From Prevotella sp. UBA1395 (GTDB lineage: Bacteria > Bacteroidota > Bacteroidia > Bacteroidales > Bacteroidaceae): 5,214 nucleotides of DNA. Location: positions 1 through 5,214 of the forward strand of contig DBQL01000140.1 of assembly GCA_002305235.1 (NCBI GenBank), read 5' to 3'. Of this stretch, positions 1 through 5,214 are shown in pieces; position 1 is the first letter of the stretch; every line of letters starts with the position of its first letter. Below the pieces are notes generated by a model. It did not search any database and had not been told where the DNA came from. It worked only from the letters and a program-made list of their open reading frames with translations. The translations under genes and the position numbers were made by a program.

Positions 1-49
1 GATTCTATAACGCAACGACCGGGGGATGTATTGTCATGCTGCCGCGGTT
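1..49 (-). other. Tail after the btuF-like stop, no callable gene
   Basis: After the TAA at 52-50 the minus strand offers only a 10-codon ATG frame (37-5, ending in TAG) and a possible TTG-initiated frame at 15 running off the edge. Neither can be supported. I see no terminator hairpin with a T-run, so the operon may continue into btuC or btuD homologues outside the window; that is inference. Confidence 0.3.
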
Positions 50-1162
50 TTATTTTTTTCGGCCATCCTGTTGGTCGAGCCGACGATAATATCGCAATGG
101 CGATACCTTGGCATCGGGGTGCAACAGTTGGATCATCTCACGCAGCAGATAGTCGGGACGAAACGGGGTTTCCTCAAAATAGGGTTTCACGGTCGTGTTG
201 CATTCGTAGATCTGGCCGGTGCGAAAGGCTTTCAACGCCGAGTAACCATGAAACTCACGCAGCAGGTCCTCACGGGTCATCGGTCGCGACCCGTTATATT
301 TGAAGGCCCAAATATCGCTCTCGCCGGCCTTGTCGATAATCTGCTCGTATGACAAGGCGAGACTTCCGCCATGCGTATCGTCGCCAAAGGCATAGCGCCC
401 GCGGGCATCCTTGATGATCATTCCCAAGCTGCTCGAACCACCCGGGGTGTACCACGTGGCCCCTGTCTTGCGCTCGGTGAGAATACTTTTACCCGGCGGA
501 AGCGTGGCGGCAAAGGCGCGAAGGCTTTGATAAGTGGAGTCGACCAGATGGTAAAGGGAGTCGGCACGACGGCCCTCACCAAACAGACGGCCGTAGAATC
601 TCATCCATTCGGCACGACCCAATGCCGACGTTTCCATATAGTCGGCTGCCTGAACTAAGGGAATTCCGAGTTTCTCCAGCTTGCCGAAACCGCCGCTTCC
701 CTCAAACGGACTCAATATGATGGCGTCAGGATTCAGGCTGATGATACGCTCGATATCGGGACTCATCGAGTCGCCGCAGTCTTTGATGCGACCGTCTCTG
801 AGCCTTTGTCGGATTGCGGGAACAAGGATATACTTCGCGTCGCACACCCCGACGATCCGGTCAGACAGCCCCAAGCAGTCCAAAAGATAGCAATGTGAGG
901 TGGAAAAGACGATCACCCGCTTGAACGTTGCGAGGCTATGGCCATCGCCCCCACGTCCCACACTGATGGTCTGCAATGTCCGGCCCGCCTGCCAAGGGTC
1001 TGCGATGGTGGCCGTCATCGCGTCATCCGATTCCGCAATGGTAATCAATCGGGCATGCCTCAACGAAAGGGCATTGCCCCGATCGTGCCCCGGCGACTTT
1101 CTGTCGGCGCACGAGCTGAGCAATGCCATGATAACGATGAGCGCGGCAAGCGGTCTGTTCAT
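50..1162 (-). CDS. btuF: BtuF-like periplasmic cobalamin-binding lipoprotein (ABC transporter substrate-binding protein)
   Basis: Probable substrate-binding lipoprotein that takes corrinoid from the outer-membrane receptor and delivers it to an inner-membrane BtuCD-type ABC transporter. The 370-aa product begins with a lipoprotein signal ending in a lipobox, LLSSC, with the lipidated Cys at residue 18. The residues after it (ADRKS) lack an acidic cluster, which fits periplasmic orientation. A PF01497-type binding fold is visible: lobe 1 starts around residues 82-106 (RVIVFSTSHCYLLDCLGLSD then IVGV), RIISLNPDAIILSP lies at 139-152, and the C-terminal helix PDYLLREMIQLLHPD at 336-350. It is longer than E. 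coli BtuF (266 aa), as Bacteroidota relatives often are. I chose the ATG at 1162, which shares its A with the upstream TGA (TGATG); a GTG one codon earlier (1165) is possible. Fold-family members also bind Fe-siderophores or haem, so cobalamin specificity rests on the riboswitch and neighbours. Confidence 0.8.
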   Translation of the reverse strand: MNRPLAALIVIMALLSSCADRKSPGHDRGNALSLRHARLITIAESDDAMTATIADPWQAGRTLQTISVGRGGDGHSLATFKRVIVFSTSHCYLLDCLGLSDRIVGVCDAKYILVPAIRQRLRDGRIKDCGDSMSPDIERIISLNPDAIILSPFEGSGGFGKLEKLGIPLVQAADYMETSALGRAEWMRFYGRLFGEGRRADSLYHLVDSTYQSLRAFAATLPPGKSILTERKTGATWYTPGGSSSLGMIIKDARGRYAFGDDTHGGSLALSYEQIIDKAGESDIWAFKYNGSRPMTREDLLREFHGYSALKAFRTGQIYECNTTVKPYFEETPFRPDYLLREMIQLLHPDAKVSPLRYYRRLDQQDGRKK

Positions 1163-2253
1163 CACTTCAAGAATGCGATTTTATTAGGGTTAAGACCGTA
1201 TGACGAGAACGTGCGCAGATAGTTTCCCTGAGCGTCGAACGCATAGATCACACCGTCACTCATATAGTCTGAAGTGGCAAGATACACCGTTCCGTCAAAC
1301 GGATTGACGCTCACGCTTAACACTGTGGAGCTTGGGATGACCGCCGGAACGTTCTTGAAGAACTCCGCATTCGCCTTGCCGGTCTTGGAATCATACGTAC
1401 TCAGCGTGGTCGTAGTCTCGAATGTAGACCAGTTTGTCTGACTGTTGGCAAGATAAACGGTTCCATTGCTCAGCGCAAGAGACGTGGCATGCCCCATCTC
1501 AGTATACTTCCCGGTTGCCGTGTCGTATATGCCCCAAGGACTGTCATAAGCCGCTCCATAACCCTGCACATAGATTTTGCCGTCCATCGCCAACACACGC
1601 ATGGGATCTTGCATCACTGTCGCGTAGCTCACGGTCTTGAAATCGCTGCCCACGACGGCCATGCGGTTATCCTTATAATCGGCTCCCTGCAGGGTGACAT
1701 AGAGTTTGCCGTTGCTCTCCGCCACGTCTTCGGGACGCTCACCCACCTTCAGTGAGTCTATGTACTCGAGGGTATTGCCATTGATGCGAATGCGACTCAC
1801 GTAGCCGCCATACGACACCGCGTAGACGATACCGTTCTCCTCGTCGACGTTTCTCACTTGTCCGAGGTTCTTGTATTGCTCAAAACTGATGCGTGAACGC
1901 TCTATGCCGTAGCCGTCGAGCAAGGCCACGTAGTTGCTCATGTTGACAGCCACAATCAGCTTGTTGTTGTCTACCGCGAGGATATCGTTTCCGGTATCGC
2001 CCAATTTCTTCCCGTTCTGGGTTTCAAAAAGGTCTTTGGCGTTCACCACTCCACTCATCCAATCGAAGTAAACGATGTTGGAATTGTTCTTTCCCATACT
2101 CCCTTCGTTGAGGATGAAGGCTCGCGCGCTGCTCGACATCTCCACTTTGCCGTCGCCAATGGTGTTCCACTCATCGTCGTCGCCACAGGAACTGAATCCG
2201 GCAAGCACCGCAAAGGCACCCAGTGCCCAAATTGTTTTGTTCTTGAAATTCAT
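1162..2253 (-). CDS. btuG: BtuG-like surface beta-propeller lipoprotein (YncE/DUF5074-like)
   Basis: Probable surface-exposed corrinoid-capture lipoprotein that works with the BtuB-like barrel encoded upstream. The 363-aa product has a signal peptide ending AGFSSC, with the lipidated Cys at residue 23, followed directly by GDDDE. Such an acidic stretch resembles the Bacteroidota lipoprotein export signal that sends lipoproteins to the cell surface. The mature part opens with FILNEGSMGKNNSNIVYFDW (46-65), typical of DUF5074/YncE-like propellers. Repeated blade strands follow: NKLIVAVNMSNYVALLD (97-113), NGIVYAVSYGG (140-150), NGKLYVTLQ (181-189), DGKIYVQGYG (224-233), NGTVYLANSQ (263-272) and DGTVYLATSDYM (320-331), which with the N-terminal strand fits a seven-bladed propeller. 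Known Bacteroides BtuG proteins are beta-propellers that bind cobalamin very tightly and pair with BtuB. The BtuG name is inferred from fold plus context; a generic YncE-like propeller is the alternative. No convincing own promoter is seen. Confidence 0.8.
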   Translation of the reverse strand: MNFKNKTIWALGAFAVLAGFSSCGDDDEWNTIGDGKVEMSSSARAFILNEGSMGKNNSNIVYFDWMSGVVNAKDLFETQNGKKLGDTGNDILAVDNNKLIVAVNMSNYVALLDGYGIERSRISFEQYKNLGQVRNVDEENGIVYAVSYGGYVSRIRINGNTLEYIDSLKVGERPEDVAESNGKLYVTLQGADYKDNRMAVVGSDFKTVSYATVMQDPMRVLAMDGKIYVQGYGAAYDSPWGIYDTATGKYTEMGHATSLALSNGTVYLANSQTNWSTFETTTTLSTYDSKTGKANAEFFKNVPAVIPSSTVLSVSVNPFDGTVYLATSDYMSDGVIYAFDAQGNYLRTFSSYGLNPNKIAFLK

Positions 2254-2422
2254 CTGATTCTTTTATATATTATTATTAAAGGTTATACACCTTGATTGTC
2301 TCGCTGATGGTTTGGCCATGTTTCGGTGATGACCATCAACCGTTGTGGTGATGGCGGGGGGCTTCGTTGGTGATGGGTCGGATGCCCTTTGAACTTGGTC
2401 CATATACCTTCGGTTTACCCGC
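2254..2422 (-). repeat. Spacer with a 22-nt periodic short-core repeat
   Basis: This 169-nt gap between the btuB-like stop and the btuG-like start contains four copies of a core reading TGATGG or TGATGA on the plus strand (CCATCA or TCATCA in the transcript). They start at 2305, 2327, 2349 and 2371, exactly 22 nt apart. Copies 2-4 share the longer GGTGATG; the first reads GCTGATG. The roughly 14 nt between cores are not conserved. A weaker in-phase match (GGTTATA) sits one period earlier at 2281. CCATCA at 2333-2338 can pair with TGATGG at 2349-2354, so small RNA hairpins are possible. The end next to the btuG-like start (2254-2280) is AT-rich, as expected of a Bacteroidota translation leader. 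I see no good promoter or terminator here, so transcription probably runs through from the btuB-like gene. The function is unknown. Confidence 0.6.
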
Positions 2423-4414
2423 CTAAAGCTCTATGGCCACCGTTGCCGACAGCTGTCGACCCGGCATGGGATAGTATTGTATGATCTCATACTGCGCATT
2501 GGTGAGGTTGGCAGCCTTGAGTTGCAGGTGCATCTTGCATTTTTTCCATCTCAAGTCGCGATTGACCGTGAGGCAATGGTCTGCGAAGGCCGCCATTTTG
2601 TATTCCGGTTTATTCTGTTCCATACTGTAACGGCTCCCCTGCATCACCACCGTGTAGCCTACCTCACACCACGGTGTGGTGAGCACCACGGAGCCGCTGC
2701 CGCTCCATTGGGGCGTATAGGGCAGTTGGTTGCCGTATGTCTGCGATGCCTTGTTGGTCTTGTCGACAGCCCGTTGCCACGTTGCCGATGCCGTTCCCTT
2801 CACGTTCCATCCACTCATGATGTCTGCCTGCGCACCCAAAGTCATGTCCATGCCCATGATTTCTACCTTTCCATAATTCACCATTCGCCACACGTATGTG
2901 CTCGGGAACGCCACGATCTTATCTTTGACGTCATTGTAATAGCCGTCTATGGTCAGTGCCACATAGCGCATGAACGGCGGGCGCACGTTCCAAGCCAGTC
3001 CCATACTGTACTCGCGGGCTAACTCGGGGCGCAGGTTGATGTTTCCCAAGCGGCGGTAATACAGATCGTTGAAGGTCGGCACCCGAAAGGAATGCTTCCA
3101 CTGCGCCCGCACATACAGCTGATGCTCGGGCAGCAACCGGTAGTTCACGGCAACCGAGGGGGCCAGCCGTCTCTTGTCGGCGGGAGCCTCACCGACGCTC
3201 ACCCGCTCTGCCGCATAGGTATAAGCCATGCTGCCGTTGACCTTCATGCGCCCGTGACGCCACTTCAACACCATTGCCGTCACATTCGTCAGGCGTGAAG
3301 GATGGGGCACATCATAGTTCATGTTGATATACACATTGTTGTCCAAGTCGTTGTAACTCACGTCCTCGGCCAACGCAAAATCCAATCCGTCAAGGATATT
3401 CCATCCCCACGTGGCAGAAAGATAATATTCGTGTTGGCGGTCAACATCGGTGCGGATGCCCTCGGGATATTGCGAGCCGCGGTCTTGATAACGGTTCCAC
3501 GACCTCGTGTATTTCGCCCTGAGCGAGAGTTGCGAGGCGGCCGAAAGCCTGCGGTTGTAGAGCGTTTGCAACAGAAAATCCTCGTCCCACATCCGTTCTT
3601 CCGAGGCGTGGGCATAGAGAATCACCGCTCCGGGAAGTCCCCTGCGCGAACTGTACCAACTGGTTTTCACGTCGAGGCGGCCGCCATCGGCAAACGTGTG
3701 GTAGAGGTTGGCCTCGGCGTTCCATGCCACGATGTCGGTGTTCGACCGATGCTCATGCGTGCGAACCTGCCCGTTTTTCAAGATATAAGGGTAGTTTCCG
3801 TCGGCGCGCGTCATCTTGCCGTAGGCCGAAACCACGGTGTTGCGGCCCAGAAGGGCAGCCCATCGCATGGAGGGAGAGGCCAGTCCGAATGAGCCGCCGA
3901 GCATCCTGAACCGCCAAGACTGTCGCCGGCCCGAGTCGAACCGCGGTCGCTCGGTCTGCATAGCCAGCACGCCGGCCGAGGCATACTGCCGCGCCGAGAG
4001 CATCAGGTTATCCTCATCGCCCACATAGAGGGCCACAGTCTCAAGATTATCGGTGTCATATCGGCCCACGTCTATCTGTCCGGCCTGCGTGTTGCTCACC
4101 GTCACCCCGTCATAGCTCACCTCCGTATGGTGTGCGCCGAGATTGTGTATCGATACCGTTTTCATGCCACCGATACCCCCATAGTCTTTCACGCTCACCC
4201 CGGCAAAACGCTTCACGGCATCGGCCACGTTGTCAATGCCGAGCGTCTTCAGCTCTTCACGACGGAGCGACTGCACCTCACCCACCGCACTCACGTTGCG
4301 GCTCATGGGAGATGCCACCACCTCTACCGCAGACAGTGAGATGGTGTCGTTCTGGGCCGACACACCCGATGACAGGTGAACCAAGCCAATCATGACGGCA
4401 AGATACTTTCGCAT
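2423..4414 (-). CDS. btuB: BtuB-like TonB-dependent outer-membrane cobalamin receptor
   Basis: Outer-membrane 22-stranded barrel with a plug, which would import corrinoid using TonB-transmitted energy. The 663-aa length is usual for BtuB-like receptors (E. coli BtuB precursor about 614). A signal peptide ends near VSA-QN (residue 20). A TonB-box-like stretch, TISLSAVEVVAS, follows at 24-35. The plug spans about 40-155, with DAVKRFAGVSVKDYGG (65-80), SIHNLGAHHTEVSYDGV (88-104) and LETVALYVGDED (124-135). The rest is barrel, rich in aromatic alternating strands, ending YYPMPGRQLSATVAIEL. The last residue is Leu rather than the usual Phe or Tyr. There is no N-terminal carboxypeptidase-regulatory-like domain, so this is not SusC-like. 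The ATG at 4414 is preceded by GAGGAAGA. The riboswitch leader directly upstream and the propeller gene downstream support cobalamin over siderophore as substrate; the sequence alone would not settle it. Confidence 0.88.
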   Translation of the reverse strand: MRKYLAVMIGLVHLSSGVSAQNDTISLSAVEVVASPMSRNVSAVGEVQSLRREELKTLGIDNVADAVKRFAGVSVKDYGGIGGMKTVSIHNLGAHHTEVSYDGVTVSNTQAGQIDVGRYDTDNLETVALYVGDEDNLMLSARQYASAGVLAMQTERPRFDSGRRQSWRFRMLGGSFGLASPSMRWAALLGRNTVVSAYGKMTRADGNYPYILKNGQVRTHEHRSNTDIVAWNAEANLYHTFADGGRLDVKTSWYSSRRGLPGAVILYAHASEERMWDEDFLLQTLYNRRLSAASQLSLRAKYTRSWNRYQDRGSQYPEGIRTDVDRQHEYYLSATWGWNILDGLDFALAEDVSYNDLDNNVYINMNYDVPHPSRLTNVTAMVLKWRHGRMKVNGSMAYTYAAERVSVGEAPADKRRLAPSVAVNYRLLPEHQLYVRAQWKHSFRVPTFNDLYYRRLGNINLRPELAREYSMGLAWNVRPPFMRYVALTIDGYYNDVKDKIVAFPSTYVWRMVNYGKVEIMGMDMTLGAQADIMSGWNVKGTASATWQRAVDKTNKASQTYGNQLPYTPQWSGSGSVVLTTPWCEVGYTVVMQGSRYSMEQNKPEYKMAAFADHCLTVNRDLRWKKCKMHLQLKAANLTNAQYEIIQYYPMPGRQLSATVAIEL

Positions 4415-4422
4415 TCTTCCTC
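4415..4422 (-). promoter_or_regulatory. Purine-rich ribosome-binding site of the btuB-like gene
   Basis: The transcript reads GAGGAAGA immediately before the ATG at 4414. Strong Shine-Dalgarno matches are uncommon in Bacteroidota. This one lies about 27 nt downstream of the riboswitch B12 box, so it could be the element masked when ligand is bound. That masking is inferred. Confidence 0.4.
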
Positions 4423-4442
4423 GAGAACTGAAAATGGTTATG

Positions 4443-4605
4443 CAAACAGGCAGGTCTTCTGACTTACGGCTTTAGCGATGCGTCTTCCCAATCTTCATGA
4501 TCAGTGACTCGGTGCATGGCCACAATGCCGATTACAGCAGCGGGACTGTCCGGGATTCCCACCCGGTTCCCATTTTGATCTCTACCATAGAGAACCTGTT
4601 GCGTG
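4443..4605 (-). ncRNA. Cobalamin riboswitch in the btuB-like leader
   Basis: The transcript matches the conserved cobalamin aptamer elements in the right order. The core at 4571-4533 begins GGGAACCGGGTGGGAATCCC and continues to CCCGCTGCTGTA. GTCACTG (4508-4502) stands for the usual GCCACTG, GGGAAG lies at 4489-4484, and the B12 box AAGTCAGAAGACCTGCC at 4465-4449. A 5' hairpin TCTCTA/TAGAGA is at 4593-4579. The segment GCAACAGGT (4602-4594) can pair with the B12-box end or with CCTGTTTGC just after it, closing the structure. The peripheral GCCACTG/GGGAAG region points to the larger adenosylcobalamin-type (Cbl-I) architecture. The B12 box ends 34 nt before the btuB-like ATG. I see no terminator hairpin with a T-run in that gap, so control of translation initiation is more likely than attenuation. 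Class and mechanism are inferred. Confidence 0.95.
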
Positions 4606-4607
4606 TG

Positions 4608-4637
4608 CAAAGGTAGTGAAAAAACTTTGAATAACAA
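4608..4637 (-). promoter_or_regulatory. Bacteroidota sigma-ABfr-type promoter of the B12 operon
   Basis: The minus strand carries TTG at 4637-4635 and TACCTTTG at 4615-4608, separated by exactly 19 nt. This fits the Bacteroides consensus of a -33 TTG and a -7 TAnnTTTG box. Transcription would begin around 4600-4604, right at the 5' edge of the riboswitch, so the leader RNA is almost all aptamer. Confidence 0.85.
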
Positions 4638-4640
4638 GAA

Positions 4641-4673
4641 AGACGCCATTTCATTTTTCACGAAATGGCGTCT
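4641..4673 (-). terminator. Probable intrinsic terminator of the upstream oxidoreductase gene
   Basis: A perfect 12-bp inverted repeat (AGACGCCATTTC pairing with GAAATGGCGTCT) encloses a 9-nt loop at 4653-4661. In the minus direction the stem is followed by TTTCTTGTTATT, an interrupted T-rich tract suited to Rho-independent termination. No T-run follows on the plus side. It insulates the B12 operon from the gene upstream. The -33 element of the operon promoter lies only 3 nt past the stem, within the T-rich tract. Confidence 0.7.
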
Positions 4674-4800
4674 GCGATTGATCGTGGCCGACATTCCGGC
4701 GCAGTAGCGGCAATACCGGCCGACACCGGCACACGGCACAGGCCGACGGCAGGAGAAGCCCCCCCGCCGGCTCTCGTCGCCACCGGCCGATGACGGCAGG
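4674..4800 (-). other. GC-rich 3' tail with short repeats
   Basis: This is the upstream part of the 386-base stretch between the btuB-like and oxidoreductase genes; the rest holds the terminator, promoter, riboswitch and leader. No gene is supported here. On the plus strand GGCCGAC occurs at 4686, 4718 and 4741, with GGCCGAT at 4785. GACGGCAGG occurs at 4745-4753 and 4792-4800, so GGCCGACGGCAGG (4741-4753) recurs at 4785-4800 with three extra bases. A run of seven C lies at 4759-4765. It is probably the 3' untranslated region of the oxidoreductase mRNA. Its sequence is much more GC-rich than the AT-rich promoter next to it. Confidence 0.5.
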
Positions 4801-5214
4801 CTATTGCCGGTCGATGTGTTCGAGCAGTTTCACGGCATCGACATACTGCGCGATGCCCTGCGCCACATCCTTGGCGGCCTTCATGGCAAGCACCACGGTC
4901 TGCGGACGGTGCACCACGTCGCCTCCGGCAAACACGCCGCAGCGGGTGGTCATGCCGTAAGGCCGCTCCTGAATCTTTACATATCCTTTCTCGTCGACCT
5001 CTATACCCTCGGTGGTCGAGACGATGCGGTTGGCGGGCCGTGAGCCGATGGCGAGATAGATGCGGTCGAACGGTTCGCGACGACTGCCCTCGGGGCCGCT
5101 GATCTGTACGCTGCCCAAACGGCCGTCGGCACCGGGGAAGAACTCCGTGACGCTCGACTCCCACAGGAATTTCACGCCTTCCCTCACCGCCTCCTCATAC
5201 TCCCGGCGAATGGC
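4801..5214 (-). CDS. GltA/GltD-like FAD/NAD(P)-dependent oxidoreductase, C-terminal part
   Basis: Only the last 137 residues are present; the reading frame is open to the window edge (AIRREYEEAV before the internal GTG at 5187), so the true start lies outside. The segment belongs to the pyridine-nucleotide-disulphide-oxidoreductase fold used by the glutamate synthase small subunit and its relatives. DRIYLAIGSRPAN (visible residues 50-62) matches the conserved strand ending in a G-x-x-P turn. GVFAGGDVVHRPQTVVLAMK (93-112) is the FAD-binding GD motif and following helix, and the protein ends soon after at YVDAVKLLEHIDRQ. Members pass electrons between NAD(P)H and FAD, often feeding a partner subunit or fused domain, so the full protein could be NADPH-dependent glutamate synthase or another GltD-like subunit. 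The visible part does not separate these. The terminator downstream suggests it is unrelated to B12 uptake. Confidence 0.85.
   Translation of the reverse strand, partial: AIRREYEEAVREGVKFLWESSVTEFFPGADGRLGSVQISGPEGSRREPFDRIYLAIGSRPANRIVSTTEGIEVDEKGYVKIQERPYGMTTRCGVFAGGDVVHRPQTVVLAMKAAKDVAQGIAQYVDAVKLLEHIDRQ

Noticed and set aside
5..37. Ten-codon ATG frame after the btuF-like gene
   Set aside because: Too short, with no conserved features, and it ends in TAG within the window; chance is the simplest explanation.
1163..1165. GTG as the btuF-like start codon
   Set aside because: The adjacent ATG at 1162 gives a normal lipoprotein signal and a classic TGATG overlap; GTG adds one residue without benefit.
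2254..2300. Separate promoter for the btuG-like gene
   Set aside because: The AT-rich leader has TAACCTTTA but not TAnnTTTG, and no TTG at the proper distance upstream.
2300..2387. CRISPR array
   Set aside because: The conserved core is only about 7 nt with a 22-nt period, far shorter than CRISPR repeat-spacer units, and no cas gene is present.
2477..3022. Long plus-strand open frame (181 codons) opposite the btuB-like gene
   Set aside because: The translation is rich in His, Arg and Cys with no domain-like pattern, and it lies wholly antisense to a well-supported receptor gene; it is a composition shadow.
3302..3892. Plus-strand open frame of 196 codons opposite the btuB-like gene
   Set aside because: Fully antisense to the barrel-coding region with no recognisable motifs or leader; an overlapping frame produced by GC-rich codon use.
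4464..4739. Minus-strand open frame of 91 codons across the riboswitch and promoter
   Set aside because: It overlaps the conserved aptamer, the promoter and the terminator hairpin, so it cannot be the functional content of this stretch.
4658..5164. Minus-strand 168-codon frame overlapping the oxidoreductase end
   Set aside because: Arg-rich out-of-frame translation of the same strand; the other frame gives the clear FAD-binding motif.

Overview
The window looks like a cobalamin (vitamin B12) uptake locus from a member of the Bacteroidota, most likely order Bacteroidales (Prevotella-like). The reasons are a Bacteroides-type promoter (TTG, 19 nt, TAnnTTTG), lipoproteins with an acidic stretch straight after the lipidated cysteine, and the gene set itself. 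The genus is an inference. All supported genes lie on the minus strand, so the biological order runs from high to low coordinates.

Layout in the direction of transcription: (1) 5214-4801, the C-terminal end of a GltA/GltD-like FAD/NAD(P) oxidoreductase, cut by the window edge; (2) 4800-4673, a GC-rich 3' tail with short repeats; (3) 4673-4641, a 12-bp hairpin followed by a T-rich tract, a probable intrinsic terminator; (4) 4637-4608, a well-matched Bacteroidota promoter; (5) about 4605-4443, a cobalamin riboswitch; (6) 4414-2423, a BtuB-like TonB-dependent receptor; (7) 2422-2254, a 169-nt spacer holding a short-core repeat with an exact 22-nt period; (8) 2253-1162, a BtuG-like surface beta-propeller lipoprotein; (9) 1162-50, a BtuF-like substrate-binding lipoprotein whose start overlaps the btuG-like stop by one base; (10) 49-1, a tail with no callable gene.

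Proposed working model: the riboswitch lowers expression when cobalamin is plentiful. When it is scarce, the BtuG-like protein on the cell surface captures corrinoid and passes it to the BtuB-like barrel. TonB then drives import, and the BtuF-like lipoprotein carries the ligand to an inner-membrane ABC transporter. The permease and ATPase (BtuC, BtuD) are not in the window.

The main system is a recognisable B12 locus rather than a new one. The least explained element is the 22-nt periodic array between the btuB-like and btuG-like genes.
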